This document shows, piece by piece, positions 16,893 through 26,391 of a stretch of DNA of 64,000 nucleotides; position 1 is the first letter of the stretch; each line of letters begins with the position of its first letter. This DNA comes from Lachnospiraceae bacterium (GTDB lineage Bacteria > Bacillota > Clostridia > Lachnospirales > Lachnospiraceae), in NCBI GenBank assembly GCA_022510745.1, contig JAFLSY010000008.1, forward strand, positions 1 to 64,000, in the 5' to 3' direction. A model generated the notes under the pieces. The model had not been told where the DNA came from. It was given only the letters and a program-made list of their open reading frames with translations, and searched no databases. The translations under genes and the position numbers were made by a program.

Positions 16893-17966
16893 TTACTTTA
16901 CCCCCACGTTTAATATAATCTCCTGTGCAATTTGTTCCAATGGTACTACCTGGTCGGAAAGTCCTGCATTCACTACGCTGCGGGGCATTCCGTAAACGGC
17001 ACAGGAGTTTTGTTCCTGTGCAATGACATGTATCTTTTTGTTACTTTTCAGATTGGAGATTCCTTTGGTACCGTCGGCTCCCATGCCCGTCATAACTACG
17101 CATACCACTTCATCGAAACCGCTGCCTCCCAAAGACTCATACATATAGTTGGCACAGGGCTTTACTCCTTCGCGCGGCGGTTCATCCGTATAGTGGATAA
17201 CTGCCTTGCCTCCCTGTTCCGTTACATTCATATGCATTCCGGCCATGGAAAGATAAACGATTCCGTTCTGCAGTACATCTCCCTCCGCGGCTTCCTTGAC
17301 CTTTATGGCGCTTAAGGAATCCAGCCGCTCCGCCAAAGAAGCCGTAAAGCCCTTGGGCATATGCTGTACGATCAGCACAGGAGCACGCAGATCAGCGGGC
17401 AGTAACGGTATTACAGCCTGAAGTGCTTTAGGTCCCCCCGTGGAACTGGCTATGGCAACTATCTTCCTGCCACCCGTGGAAACGGTATGGCGCTTCACCA
17501 GCGTGGCCATTTTATCAGTCACCGCACGCTTCTCCTGCTGCTTGACTGCCGGCTCAAATACAGGTAGTTTGGAATCCGACACTACGGCCAACAACTCCAA
17601 CAGACGTTTGCTGAATACCTCTCCGCGGCAGTCCGCTGCGTTGTCGGGTTTATGTATGAAATCCAACGCTCCCAATTCGAGAGCCTCCAGCGTAATTTTG
17701 GCGCCTTCTCTGGTGTCCGTGCTCGCCATCAGTACCCTTGCGGAGATTTTGTACTTCTGCATCTCCTTCAGCAGTTCCAGCCCGTTCATCTTGGGCATAT
17801 TCACATCCAGAATAACTGCATCATAAGTTTTGCGGCTGAGCATATCCAGCGCTTCCAGACCGTTTGTCGCCCGGTCTTCCACATGGAATCTCGTATCGCT
17901 ATCAATTATATCACAGAGCACTCTTCTCATGAGTGCAGAATCATCAACAACCAATATTTTTTTCAT
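16893..17966 (-). CDS. cheB: Chemotaxis protein-glutamate methylesterase CheB
   Basis: The 357-aa enzyme removes methyl groups from receptor glutamates when phosphorylated. The N-terminal receiver has the acidic pair D8/D9 and phospho-acceptor Asp54 (VILDVNMPKM). After a linker (about 125-165), the methylesterase domain has the catalytic Ser in IASSTGGPKAL, His in VQHMPKGFT and Asp in MTGMGADGTKG. The methyltransferase partner CheR is not in this window. Confidence 0.97.
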   Translation of the reverse strand: MKKILVVDDSALMRRVLCDIIDSDTRFHVEDRATNGLEALDMLSRKTYDAVILDVNMPKMNGLELLKEMQKYKISARVLMASTDTREGAKITLEALELGALDFIHKPDNAADCRGEVFSKRLLELLAVVSDSKLPVFEPAVKQQEKRAVTDKMATLVKRHTVSTGGRKIVAIASSTGGPKALQAVIPLLPADLRAPVLIVQHMPKGFTASLAERLDSLSAIKVKEAAEGDVLQNGIVYLSMAGMHMNVTEQGGKAVIHYTDEPPREGVKPCANYMYESLGGSGFDEVVCVVMTGMGADGTKGISNLKSNKKIHVIAQEQNSCAVYGMPRSVVNAGLSDQVVPLEQIAQEIILNVGVK

Positions 17967-17994
17967 TTATTAATCATGCCTCCCTGCCGCGTCG

Positions 17995-18717
17995 CTATCC
18001 TCTCTCACGGTGGCGGTTTTTACGTTCTTCCTCAAAAATATATTTTATGATCCGCTCCCTGTCATCCACATCCAGATTGACATACTGAACCCGGTGTTCA
18101 TAATTACCGGATTTGTTCTCCAGTTCCTTGGCGCTGAGAATCTTGCCCACAACCTCGCATTCTCTGCTGGTGCCACCTGATACCAGCTGGTAATTACAAT
18201 AGATCAGGCTTCCCGGCTCATAACGCTGTCCGCTGATAAACCGCAGTCCACCTCCGCTGATGTCTACAATAACGCTGTGCTTTAAGGGCAGTCCCGGCGT
18301 AAGCGAATAGGCAGCATTCTGTTCCACTGCTTTAACTTCTTCATCCACTAAAGCTCTGGAATGCATATCCAGCGCACAGCTGAAACGATAATAGTTCCTT
18401 CGCTGAAATTTTCTGAGATTACTGGTCAGTTCCACTACCAATATATAAACATTGTTGCTTTTATACCGGTCAATGATCCGTATAAAACACTGATAAGGCT
18501 GTTGACCGTAGATCACCATATCATATTCTCCGTCCACGGGCAGCAGAATCAGCTTAGTCTGCTCCATAGGCATGGTGATCTCCATACGATCATCGGAAAG
18601 AATGTCATAGACTTTGCTGGAATACACCTTCTTTGTAGCCTCATTATTATCCTCATTCAACCGACCGATGGACTGTAACTCTACTCTGAGACCGGGTTCA
18701 ATAAATTTTGATAACAT
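17995..18717 (-). CDS. YcgR-type flagellar brake, PilZ c-di-GMP-binding protein
   Basis: The 240-aa protein has an N-terminal YcgR-like domain (1-100) and a PilZ domain (about 103-225). Both c-di-GMP motifs are present: RxxxR (R107 to R111 in RRNYYR) and DxSxxG (D152 to G156 in VDISGGG). Such proteins, when bound to c-di-GMP, slow the flagellar motor at FliG/MotA. Its place between flhG and cheB inside the motility operon supports that role and implies c-di-GMP control of motility here. Confidence 0.9.
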   Translation of the reverse strand: MLSKFIEPGLRVELQSIGRLNEDNNEATKKVYSSKVYDILSDDRMEITMPMEQTKLILLPVDGEYDMVIYGQQPYQCFIRIIDRYKSNNVYILVVELTSNLRKFQRRNYYRFSCALDMHSRALVDEEVKAVEQNAAYSLTPGLPLKHSVIVDISGGGLRFISGQRYEPGSLIYCNYQLVSGGTSRECEVVGKILSAKELENKSGNYEHRVQYVNLDVDDRERIIKYIFEEERKNRHRERG

Positions 18718-18726
18718 ACCTACCTC

Positions 18727-19599
18727 CTATATGGGCTTTTTCCCTACTACTATATGGGAAAAAAAAGCTGCCATTCCTCTCTTTTTAATACTTTCCAGAT
18801 TCATTAACTTCGCTGCAATGGCCTCATATGCCTGACTTGATTTTGCATTGGGATTCTGCATGGAAATCGGCACCTGCTGAACTACGGCTTTGGAAAGCTG
18901 GGCATCCTCAGGCACTGCTCCCAGATAAGTAAAGGGCAGTTTCAGATAACGTCCCACAACCATATTCAGCTTGTTGTAAAGATTCTGTCCTTCCTCTTCC
19001 CGCACCACCCTGTTGGCTATCATTTTCACCTGAGAACTCTCCGAGGAAAAGCGGGGGTGTCTGTTCAAGGCTTTCAACAGGGAATAGGAGTCCGTCATGG
19101 AGGTGGGCTCCGGTGTGGTCACCAAAAGAATTTCCCCGCTGGCCACCAGAAATTCCAGCACGGCATCGGAAATCCCCGCTCCCGTATCCACAATGACAAT
19201 ATCCGCAATGGTGTCCAGCTCAGCCAGATTTTGAATGATGTAGTTTAAATACTCCCTGCTTAGATTCACCATTCCCACAATACCCGAGCCTCCGGAAATA
19301 AATCCTATATCCATGGGACCCCAGGTAATGATATCCTTCATGCTTTTTCCCTGATAGATCAAGTCGCAGAGATTGTGCTTGGGCACCGCGCCAAACATGA
19401 TTTCTATATTGGCCAGACCAAAATCCGCATCCAGAATAATGACTTTCTTCCCAAGCTTCCGAAATTGGATAGCCAGATTGATTGCCGTATTGGATTTGCC
19501 GACACCGCCCTTACCGCTGGTAACGGTGAAAACTCTGGCCAGCTGTCTGTTCACATTTTCAGCTTTTATGATATTACGCAGCTGTTCTGCCTGATCCAT
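18727..19599 (-). CDS. flhG: Flagellar number/placement ATPase FlhG (YlxH), MinD family
   Basis: The 290-aa deviant Walker A ATPase (KGGVGKSN at 30-37) has Walker B-like and switch regions (DADFGLANIEIMFG, about 57-70; VIVDTGAG, about 135-142). It partners FlhF to set flagellar position and number. Residues 1-20 include the short N-terminal DQAEQLR element known to stimulate FlhF. It directly follows flhF, the conserved pairing. The C-terminus ends in a hydrophobic/basic stretch that may be a membrane-targeting helix. Confidence 0.94.
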   Translation of the reverse strand: MDQAEQLRNIIKAENVNRQLARVFTVTSGKGGVGKSNTAINLAIQFRKLGKKVIILDADFGLANIEIMFGAVPKHNLCDLIYQGKSMKDIITWGPMDIGFISGGSGIVGMVNLSREYLNYIIQNLAELDTIADIVIVDTGAGISDAVLEFLVASGEILLVTTPEPTSMTDSYSLLKALNRHPRFSSESSQVKMIANRVVREEEGQNLYNKLNMVVGRYLKLPFTYLGAVPEDAQLSKAVVQQVPISMQNPNAKSSQAYEAIAAKLMNLESIKKRGMAAFFSHIVVGKKPI

Positions 19600-19635
19600 A
19601 AACTTCCTCCTGTGTATTTTTCGCCGGTTTTCCGT

Positions 19636-20880
19636 TTACTGCTTTTTGCCGCCTAACAGTTGTTTTACCGTCTTCTGAGGATTGAACTTCTCCATGTCCT
19701 CCGGCACGTTTTGTCCGTAAGTCACATAGGAAATGCTGGCCCCTGTATACAGCCCCAGGTTCAATAGGTTTCCGTATGCACTGGTTTCATCCAGCTTGGT
19801 AAATATCAGCCTGTAGTCAGCTATTTCTTTATAGCTGTCTGCAATACTCAGCAAATCTCTGTACTTTGTAGTGGCACTAAGCACCAGATAAACTTCCTTT
19901 TCCACCTTCTCGTCCAGACAATGCACAAATGCACTCATAGCTTCCTTCTGCGCCTGATTCTGATGGGAGTGTCCGGCCGTATCCACAAACAGATAGTCAT
20001 AGTCCTTAAACTCAGCCAGTGCACTTTCCATCTCCTCTATGGTATAAATTACCCTGAAAGGAGCTTCCAGTATGCTGGCATAGGTTTTCAGCTGCTCTGC
20101 CGCCGCAATTCGATAGGTATCCGCAGTCAGAAGCGCCACCCGCTTCTTTTCATCCACGGAAAAACGGGAAGCAAGCTTTGCTATAGTCGTGGTCTTTCCT
20201 ACACCGGTAGGTCCTACAAAATATATCACCTTGGGACCTTTCCCTGCAGCCGTGATCTCTGTTGCCGGTCCAAATTTCAATATCATCTTCTGGTAGGTAT
20301 TGGCCAGCGCGTAGTCAAAGGGCATATTAGGTGTATGTACCTTTTCAATCTCATCCATGATCTGATTGATGTATTTCTCATCTACCTCGTTTTCCAGCAT
20401 CATGTTATACATAAGCTTCATGAACTTGACAAGTTCTGCATTCTTGGGTTCCTCATCCTGCTTAAGAGGCTTCTCGGGTACGCTTTCTGCCTCTTTCTCC
20501 GTTTCCTGATTCTGCTTCTTCTGTATTTGCTGCTCCAATAAAGACTGCAGACTGTCTAGTTTTTCTCCGATGGCATCCATCTCCGTACTGCTCTTCTCCG
20601 AGGCCTCGGCTACCTGTTTCTGCCATGCGCTGGTGAGGGGTGTATTTTTCGTAAGATTTCCTGATAGCGGAACCTGCATATCCCGCCTTGCCGGTGCAAA
20701 CCGTTCCGTTTCTTCCTCCAAGGCCACCGTCACTTCCACTAACGGCCTTTGTAAAAATGCAAAGAGACCTTTTTTCTTCACGTTCTTTACGTTCATGACA
20801 ATGATCCCTTCACCCAGTTCTTTTTTGGCAAGTTCCGTAGCTTCTTCTTCTGTTTTTCCTTGGTATTTTTTGATTATCAT
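19636..20880 (-). CDS. flhF: Flagellar biosynthesis GTPase FlhF (SRP family)
   Basis: The 414-aa protein has a variable B domain (1-150, charged and Gln-rich at about 110-145), an N domain, and the G domain with G1 GPTGVGKTT (about 223-231), RVALLTADTYRIAAAEQL in the SRP-specific insertion, DTAGHSHQ and TKLDE. FlhF dimerises with GTP at the membrane and helps place the export apparatus. ATGA at 20877-20880 overlaps the flhA stop, so translation is coupled. Confidence 0.96.
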   Translation of the reverse strand: MIIKKYQGKTEEEATELAKKELGEGIIVMNVKNVKKKGLFAFLQRPLVEVTVALEEETERFAPARRDMQVPLSGNLTKNTPLTSAWQKQVAEASEKSSTEMDAIGEKLDSLQSLLEQQIQKKQNQETEKEAESVPEKPLKQDEEPKNAELVKFMKLMYNMMLENEVDEKYINQIMDEIEKVHTPNMPFDYALANTYQKMILKFGPATEITAAGKGPKVIYFVGPTGVGKTTTIAKLASRFSVDEKKRVALLTADTYRIAAAEQLKTYASILEAPFRVIYTIEEMESALAEFKDYDYLFVDTAGHSHQNQAQKEAMSAFVHCLDEKVEKEVYLVLSATTKYRDLLSIADSYKEIADYRLIFTKLDETSAYGNLLNLGLYTGASISYVTYGQNVPEDMEKFNPQKTVKQLLGGKKQ

Positions 20881-22925
20881 GATACTGTCACCATCCCTAC
20901 TGACTGCAGCTCTACATTGGATTCAATCTCATTGTAGGACACCACGATCAATTCTTTATAATAGTCCTCCGTCAGACGTTTAAAATACATCCTGACAATG
21001 GGGGAAGTAATCACTATCGGACTCTTGCCCAGATTTTCTAACTTCTGTACCTCAACACCCACTGCTTCCATAATTTTTTTGGTATATTCGGGATCGAGGT
21101 TTAGGTATGCTCCCTGCTCCGTCTGCTTTACACTGCCCATGATCTCCTGTTCCACCCTTGGATCCAGCGTGATCACATTGGTGGTCTCATGGGGCGGGAA
21201 GTACTTACTGGATATCGCTCGCTTTAAGCTCTGACGTACGTATTCCGTCAGAATATCGGTATCCCTGGTAGTCGGCGCATAGTCCGCCAGAGTTTCAAAT
21301 ATGGTAAGCAGATCGCGGACGGAAATACCTTCTTTTAACAGATTCTGCAGTACCTTCTGGATTTCGCCCAGTCCCAGCTGCTTGGGTATCAGCTCGTCTA
21401 TCAGGGAAGGATTTGTCTCTTTTAAGTTGTTGATCAGGTTCTGCACATCCTGTCTGGTCAGCAGTTCTGATATGTAATCTCTGATAATAGCCGTCAAATG
21501 AGTGGCAATGATGGAAGGCGGGTCAACCACCGTATAACCCAGACTCTCCGCACGTTCCCGCTGCCCCTCCGTAATCCAGATGGCCGGCAGATGGAAGGAC
21601 GGTTCGAAGGTAGGAATACCTGTAATCTCCTCCTCCACATAACCGGGATTCATAGCCATATAGTGGTCAAAGAGAATTTCCCCTTCACTGACCTGAATAC
21701 CCTTGATCTTAATGATGTACTGGTTTGGATTTAACTGTATGTTATCGCGCAGACGAATGATGGGCACCACGGTACCGAGCTCTAATGCGATCTGCCGTCT
21801 GATCATAACCACACGGTCTAACAGATCACCGCCCTGATTTACATCCGCCAAAGGAATGATGCCGTAACCAAATTCCAATTCTATGGGGTCTACCTGCAAA
21901 AGGCTGTTCACATTTTCCGGCTGCCTGATTTCCTCCGCCGCTGCTTCCTCCGTATCTACCTTGGTTTCAATCTCCGCCATCTCCAGATTGCCTGCAACCA
22001 TCCTGCCGCCCACAATGAATAACAGACCCATTCCTAAAAACAGAATGGTATTTAAGGCTGTTACCACACCCAGAAAAGAGAGCGTACCGCCCACCAGATA
22101 CATGGCTTTGGGAATACCGAAAAGCTGCTGTAAAATAGCGTCTCCAAATTCTGCCTGTTTACTGCCCTTGGTTACCAGAATACCGGTGGAAAGGGAAATT
22201 AACAGGGAGGGAATCTGACTCACCAGACCGTCACCGATAGTCATGATACCATAGGTACCTAATGCTGTTGTGATATCCACGCCATCCCGGGTCATACCCA
22301 TGGCAATGCCGCCGATAATGTTGATGGCTGTCAGCAAAAGACCTGCCGTCGCATCTCCCTTTACATACTTTACCGCACCGTCCATGGAGCCGAAGAAACT
22401 GGACTCTTCCTGAATCTTGTCACGCCTTTTCTTGGCCTCCATGTCATCAATGGCACCGGTATTTAAATCCGCATCGATAGCCATCTGCTTACCGGGCATA
22501 GCGTCTAGGGTGAAACGCGCCGTTACCTCAGCCACACGCTCGGAACCCTTATTGATAACCAAAAACTGGATCAAGATCATAATAATGAAAATAATGGCAC
22601 CTACGATCAAGTCACCGCCGCCTACGAACTGACCGAAAGTCATAACCACGTTGCCGGCTGATCCGGTCGTTAGTATCAATCTGGTGGAAGAAACATTGAT
22701 GGCAATTCTAAAAATGGTAGTAAACAAAAGAATGGTCGGGAAATAAGACATATCCAGTACTTCTTTTGCAAACATACAGACAAAAAGGATTGTAAAGGCT
22801 ATGGCCATATTGAAGGCCATAAGAACGTCTAAAAGTCCGGCAGGAAGCGAGACGATAAACATAACGAACGCAATCAGCACATAGAGACCTACAATTACGT
22901 CCGTACTTTTCATTTTCTCGATCAT
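20877..22925 (-). CDS. flhA: Flagellar type III export gate protein FlhA
   Basis: The 682-aa protein has eight membrane helices in the first ~320 residues and a large cytoplasmic export-gate domain (about 345-682). The FHIPEP signature region is clear (RFTLDAMPGKQMAIDADLN, about 140). It forms the nonameric ring that docks substrate-chaperone complexes and couples the proton motive force to export. It is 17 bases after flhB, next to flhF as in Bacillus. Confidence 0.97.
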   Translation of the reverse strand: MIEKMKSTDVIVGLYVLIAFVMFIVSLPAGLLDVLMAFNMAIAFTILFVCMFAKEVLDMSYFPTILLFTTIFRIAINVSSTRLILTTGSAGNVVMTFGQFVGGGDLIVGAIIFIIMILIQFLVINKGSERVAEVTARFTLDAMPGKQMAIDADLNTGAIDDMEAKKRRDKIQEESSFFGSMDGAVKYVKGDATAGLLLTAINIIGGIAMGMTRDGVDITTALGTYGIMTIGDGLVSQIPSLLISLSTGILVTKGSKQAEFGDAILQQLFGIPKAMYLVGGTLSFLGVVTALNTILFLGMGLLFIVGGRMVAGNLEMAEIETKVDTEEAAAEEIRQPENVNSLLQVDPIELEFGYGIIPLADVNQGGDLLDRVVMIRRQIALELGTVVPIIRLRDNIQLNPNQYIIKIKGIQVSEGEILFDHYMAMNPGYVEEEITGIPTFEPSFHLPAIWITEGQRERAESLGYTVVDPPSIIATHLTAIIRDYISELLTRQDVQNLINNLKETNPSLIDELIPKQLGLGEIQKVLQNLLKEGISVRDLLTIFETLADYAPTTRDTDILTEYVRQSLKRAISSKYFPPHETTNVITLDPRVEQEIMGSVKQTEQGAYLNLDPEYTKKIMEAVGVEVQKLENLGKSPIVITSPIVRMYFKRLTEDYYKELIVVSYNEIESNVELQSVGMVTVS

Positions 22926-22942
22926 GCTTCCTCACCTCCCGT

Positions 22943-24052
22943 CTATACTTTCCCCTTTAGATGATAAACAAAGGCCAGCACCTCCGCTACCGCCTGGTAC
23001 AGTTCCGGCGGTACGGCCTGCCCTATGTCCACGTTGGCATAGAGCATTCTGGCCAGGGGTTTATTTTCTACAATTTCAATGTCATGCTCTTTGGCTACTT
23101 CTTTGATCCTGCGGGCCATGTAATCCTCGCCCTTTGCTATAACTAAAGGGGCATCCGCCACGTCCGGGTCATACTTTATGGCCACCGCATAGTGGGTCGG
23201 GTTGGTAATGACTACATCCGCCTGCGGCAGACTCTGCATCATACGGCGTCTGGACGCCTCCATCATCTTATGGCGGATTTTAGCTTTTACCTGCGGGTCA
23301 CCTTCCGCCTGCTTGTATTCATCCTTGACTTCCTGTTTGGTCATCCGCATATCCTTGGCAAACTTAAACTTCTGATAAATATAATCCACTGCGGCTATAA
23401 TGATATATACCAAAGCAATCCGCAGTCCCAGATTGATAACCATCTCCCCCACCAACTGAATAGCCTGCGTCAGGGGCATCTCATAGAGCCAGAACACATA
23501 GCCCAGCCTATCCCGCAAATAGGTGTAGCTGATATACAGAATCAATACAATCTTGACAATAGCTTTTACCAGCTCCACTAAGGAGTTGACGGATAAAATC
23601 CGCTTGAACCCATTGATAGGATTCAGTTTGCTCAGCTTGGGTTTCAGAGGCTTTCCCGTCACCTTCCATTTGACCTGTACCACATCCGCAACAATTGCCA
23701 AGATAAAAGCAACGGCCAGAAAGGGGGCCAAAACAATAAGAACCCTAAGCAACAGCTGTCTGAAGAGTAACCGCATATCGTTCTGGGGCATATAGCCGTT
23801 CCAGTTTACGATTGCCTCCGGTATCCGGTCATAAAACGCGGAAAAGAGACCCATCAACTGACTTCCCATATTCCCTACCCAGAGTCTGAGAATTAAGAAC
23901 ATGGCTAAGAGGGTCACGGCATTAGACACTTCCTTACTCTTGGCAACCTGTCCCTCTTTTCTGGCATCCGACAGCTTCTTTTCAGTAGCCGGCTCGGTTT
24001 TCTCTCCGCCCGGTCCTTCCTTTGCAAAGAACTGCAGATTATATAACAGCAT
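22943..24052 (-). CDS. flhB: Flagellar export switch protein FlhB
   Basis: The 369-aa protein has four membrane helices (about 44-60, 100-122, 160-180, 200-222) and a cytoplasmic domain with the autocleavage motif NPTH at 284-287. Cleavage between Asn and Pro switches export from hook to filament substrates together with FliK. The N-terminal EKTEPATEKKLSDARKEGQV-like block (17-36) is conserved. Its start overlaps the fliR stop by one base (TAATG). Confidence 0.97.
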   Translation of the reverse strand: MLLYNLQFFAKEGPGGEKTEPATEKKLSDARKEGQVAKSKEVSNAVTLLAMFLILRLWVGNMGSQLMGLFSAFYDRIPEAIVNWNGYMPQNDMRLLFRQLLLRVLIVLAPFLAVAFILAIVADVVQVKWKVTGKPLKPKLSKLNPINGFKRILSVNSLVELVKAIVKIVLILYISYTYLRDRLGYVFWLYEMPLTQAIQLVGEMVINLGLRIALVYIIIAAVDYIYQKFKFAKDMRMTKQEVKDEYKQAEGDPQVKAKIRHKMMEASRRRMMQSLPQADVVITNPTHYAVAIKYDPDVADAPLVIAKGEDYMARRIKEVAKEHDIEIVENKPLARMLYANVDIGQAVPPELYQAVAEVLAFVYHLKGKV

Positions 24053-24834
24053 TACATCATACCCTCCACAAATGCGACGGTCAATTCCCTTATTTCCGAA
24101 AAAATAAAGCCGGAAGCATCGGCCAGCATGCCGCTAGTCAGAAACAACACGCACAGCCCCACAATAATCTTTAACTGCATACCTACCGCAAACATATTCA
24201 TCTGGGGAGATACTTTGGCAAGTACCCCCAATACCACGTTTAACAGCAGTATAACACAGAATACAGGTAAACAGATACGGAAACCAATGGAAATATAATC
24301 TCCCATAAAAAGGACTATAGTGGATACCAGGTTCTCACCCCGCAGTATTGCTCCGTTTACGGGGATCAAGAGAAAGGAATCCGCAAGCGCCCCCAGCAGA
24401 AAACGGTACATACCGCTTACGATCAGCATGAGTGTCAGTACATTTTGATAGATAACACCGGTAATACTGGTCTGCTGCCTGCTGGCCGGATCCATCAACG
24501 ACACCATGGACAGACCCGTTTCCATGTCCACAACAGAACCGGCAAAATTAACGATAGCTGTGCAGATATTGGCCGAGAAACCAATGATCAGCCCTGCCGC
24601 CGCCTCCTTTAACACAATGATCGCATATTCCAGTTCCGTGGAGTAAACCACACCGTCCGCAGGCGTTAAGGAAGTGTACAATAAAACAGAAGTAAAGACG
24701 GAAAACACCACCCTCACCCGTCTGGGTGTATTGTTCATACTGAAAAAGGGTGCGACGAACACAAAACAGGACACCCTTACCAGAATCAGCAAAAAATACT
24801 CCAAATCCAAAAATGAAAAAGATAAATTTACCAT
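24052..24834 (-). CDS. fliR: Flagellar export apparatus protein FliR
   Basis: The 260-aa protein is almost entirely membrane helices and belongs to the FliR/EscT export gate family. Recognisable elements are the N-terminal RVSCFVFVAPFFS block and the conserved VSLMDPASRQQTS region (about 110-122). It nests with FliP5FliQ4 in the core of the export gate. It sits between fliQ and flhB, with stop and start overlapping by one base. Confidence 0.95.
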   Translation of the reverse strand: MVNLSFSFLDLEYFLLILVRVSCFVFVAPFFSMNNTPRRVRVVFSVFTSVLLYTSLTPADGVVYSTELEYAIIVLKEAAAGLIIGFSANICTAIVNFAGSVVDMETGLSMVSLMDPASRQQTSITGVIYQNVLTLMLIVSGMYRFLLGALADSFLLIPVNGAILRGENLVSTIVLFMGDYISIGFRICLPVFCVILLLNVVLGVLAKVSPQMNMFAVGMQLKIIVGLCVLFLTSGMLADASGFIFSEIRELTVAFVEGMM

Positions 24835-24840
24835 ATTCGC

Positions 24841-25110
24841 TTACTTTATATAGTCGGGAATGCTCAACCACAAATTCGTCATATACTCAATGATGATATT
24901 CAATATCCAGGAGCCTAAAAGCATCAGTGTCAGGAAAATACCGAGAATCTTGGGAATAAAGGTCAAGGTCTGCTCCTGAATGGAAGTCACGGTCTGAAAG
25001 ATACTGACGATCAGACCAATCGCAAGAGAAACCAGCAAAATCGGAAGAGCCGCCTGAATAATCAGATACAGCGCCTGACTGGTTATCTCACTTATTGTAT
25101 CTACATTCAT
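24841..25110 (-). CDS. fliQ: Flagellar export apparatus protein FliQ
   Basis: The 89-aa protein has two membrane helices (about 15-37 and 52-75) joined by the conserved QTVTSIQEQTLTFIPKI loop, diagnostic of FliQ. It packs around FliP/FliR in the export gate. It lies between fliP and fliR, 6 bases before fliR. Confidence 0.97.
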   Translation of the reverse strand: MNVDTISEITSQALYLIIQAALPILLVSLAIGLIVSIFQTVTSIQEQTLTFIPKILGIFLTLMLLGSWILNIIIEYMTNLWLSIPDYIK

Positions 25111-25127
25111 AGCCTTCTCCCTTCGCT

Positions 25128-25997
25128 TTAATTAAACGTCCTCACCAAAACCCCGATGATCAGACTCCAACCATCCGCCATTACAAACAGCAGTATCTTA
25201 AAAGGCATGGATATGGTAGTCGGCGGCAACATCATCATACCCATACTCATGAGGGCAGAGGCCACCACCATATCAATGATAATAAAGGGAATGTATATAA
25301 TGAATCCCATCAAAAAAGCATATCGCAGCTCACCTACTATAAAACTGGGAATCAGCACCGTCAAAGGAATGGAATCCCGAGTTCCGTCCCAGTTCTGTCT
25401 GGCGATACTCATAAACAGCTCCACGTCCTTCGTCTGTGCCTGCCTGTACATAAATTCCCGGATAGGCACCACTGCTTCCGTCAGCGCTTCCTCTTCTGTC
25501 AGGTCTCCCGCTTCGTAGGGCAGATAGGCATCGGTATAGATGCTGGTAGCCGTGGGAGTCATGATAAATAAGGTCAAAAACAGCGATATGCCTACCAAAA
25601 TCTGATTGGGCGGCGCAGTCTGGGTATTTAAAGCGGCCCTGACAAAATGCAGCACAATCAGTACTCGGGTATAAGAGGTCAGACAAAGTAACAGCAGAGG
25701 CGCTATAGCAATCAGCGTCAAGGTTATCAAAATCCTGAGTGCGCCATTTATCTGCCCGTTGCCGTTATTGTACTCAATAGTGAAAGTATTGGCTATATTC
25801 AGTTCCTGCAATTCCTCCGGCGTCTGCGCGGTTCCCGATTGCTGAAGAATCGTGGAGTTTTCGGTTTCCCCTGTCAAAGGACCGTCTGTAGAAGTCGCCA
25901 AAACCGTGCGTGCCGGCAAAATGCACAATATGCCCACCGTAACCAGCAGGCATATAATACTTTTTAAAACTATTCCGGTTAATATCCTTTTTTTCAC
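25128..25997 (-). CDS. fliP: Flagellar export apparatus protein FliP
   Basis: FliP forms the pentameric core of the export channel. The frame can start at GTG 26036 inside fliO, but GTG 25997, eight bases after the fliO stop, gives a classic signal peptide (MKKRILTG, then a hydrophobic core, ending near ARTVLA), so I choose it (289 aa). Conserved parts are visible: PLLLLCLTSYTRVLIVLHFVR, NQILVGISLFLTLF and SMGMMMLPP. The start choice is the only uncertain point. Confidence 0.93.
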   Translation of the reverse strand: MKKRILTGIVLKSIICLLVTVGILCILPARTVLATSTDGPLTGETENSTILQQSGTAQTPEELQELNIANTFTIEYNNGNGQINGALRILITLTLIAIAPLLLLCLTSYTRVLIVLHFVRAALNTQTAPPNQILVGISLFLTLFIMTPTATSIYTDAYLPYEAGDLTEEEALTEAVVPIREFMYRQAQTKDVELFMSIARQNWDGTRDSIPLTVLIPSFIVGELRYAFLMGFIIYIPFIIIDMVVASALMSMGMMMLPPTTISMPFKILLFVMADGWSLIIGVLVRTFN

Positions 25998-26004
25998 TTT
26001 CAGC

Positions 26005-26391
26005 CTACTCTTCTTTCGGATGCGTTTTCCCGTCACCGGGATATGCGGCTTTAGCCTTTTGGAACAGTTCTTTAAAATTCAAACCCTTTTTTCCATCTTC
26101 AGAGGGCATCTCTATCTGTTCCTTAGGCAACTCGGCCAGTAATGTAACCGTATCCTTACATACAGCCATTGCAATATAAGTATCCCCAAGTCTTACAATC
26201 TGTATGTACTTACCGTTCCCCATGGGACAGGTTTCCAAAATCTCAATATTGCCGCCTGCCCACTGTCCTTTCTGGTATCTGGCGATCCACTTTGTAGTAA
26301 GCAGAGTCAGAGCCAATACAAGGACAAAGATTACCAGCACTGCTATCAACTGAGCAGTGCTGTTTACGGTATTCATTCCGGCTGCGAGCAT
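26005..26391 (-). CDS. fliO: Flagellar biosynthetic protein FliO
   Basis: The 128-aa bitopic protein has one membrane helix (about 12-32) and a small cytoplasmic domain (about 40-100) with the FliO-type pattern IEILETCPMGNGKYIQIVRLG. FliO chaperones FliP assembly. Sequence conservation is low in this family, so position before fliP is important evidence. ATG overlaps the cheY stop (TAATG). Confidence 0.88.
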   Translation of the reverse strand: MLAAGMNTVNSTAQLIAVLVIFVLVLALTLLTTKWIARYQKGQWAGGNIEILETCPMGNGKYIQIVRLGDTYIAMAVCKDTVTLLAELPKEQIEMPSEDGKKGLNFKELFQKAKAAYPGDGKTHPKEE

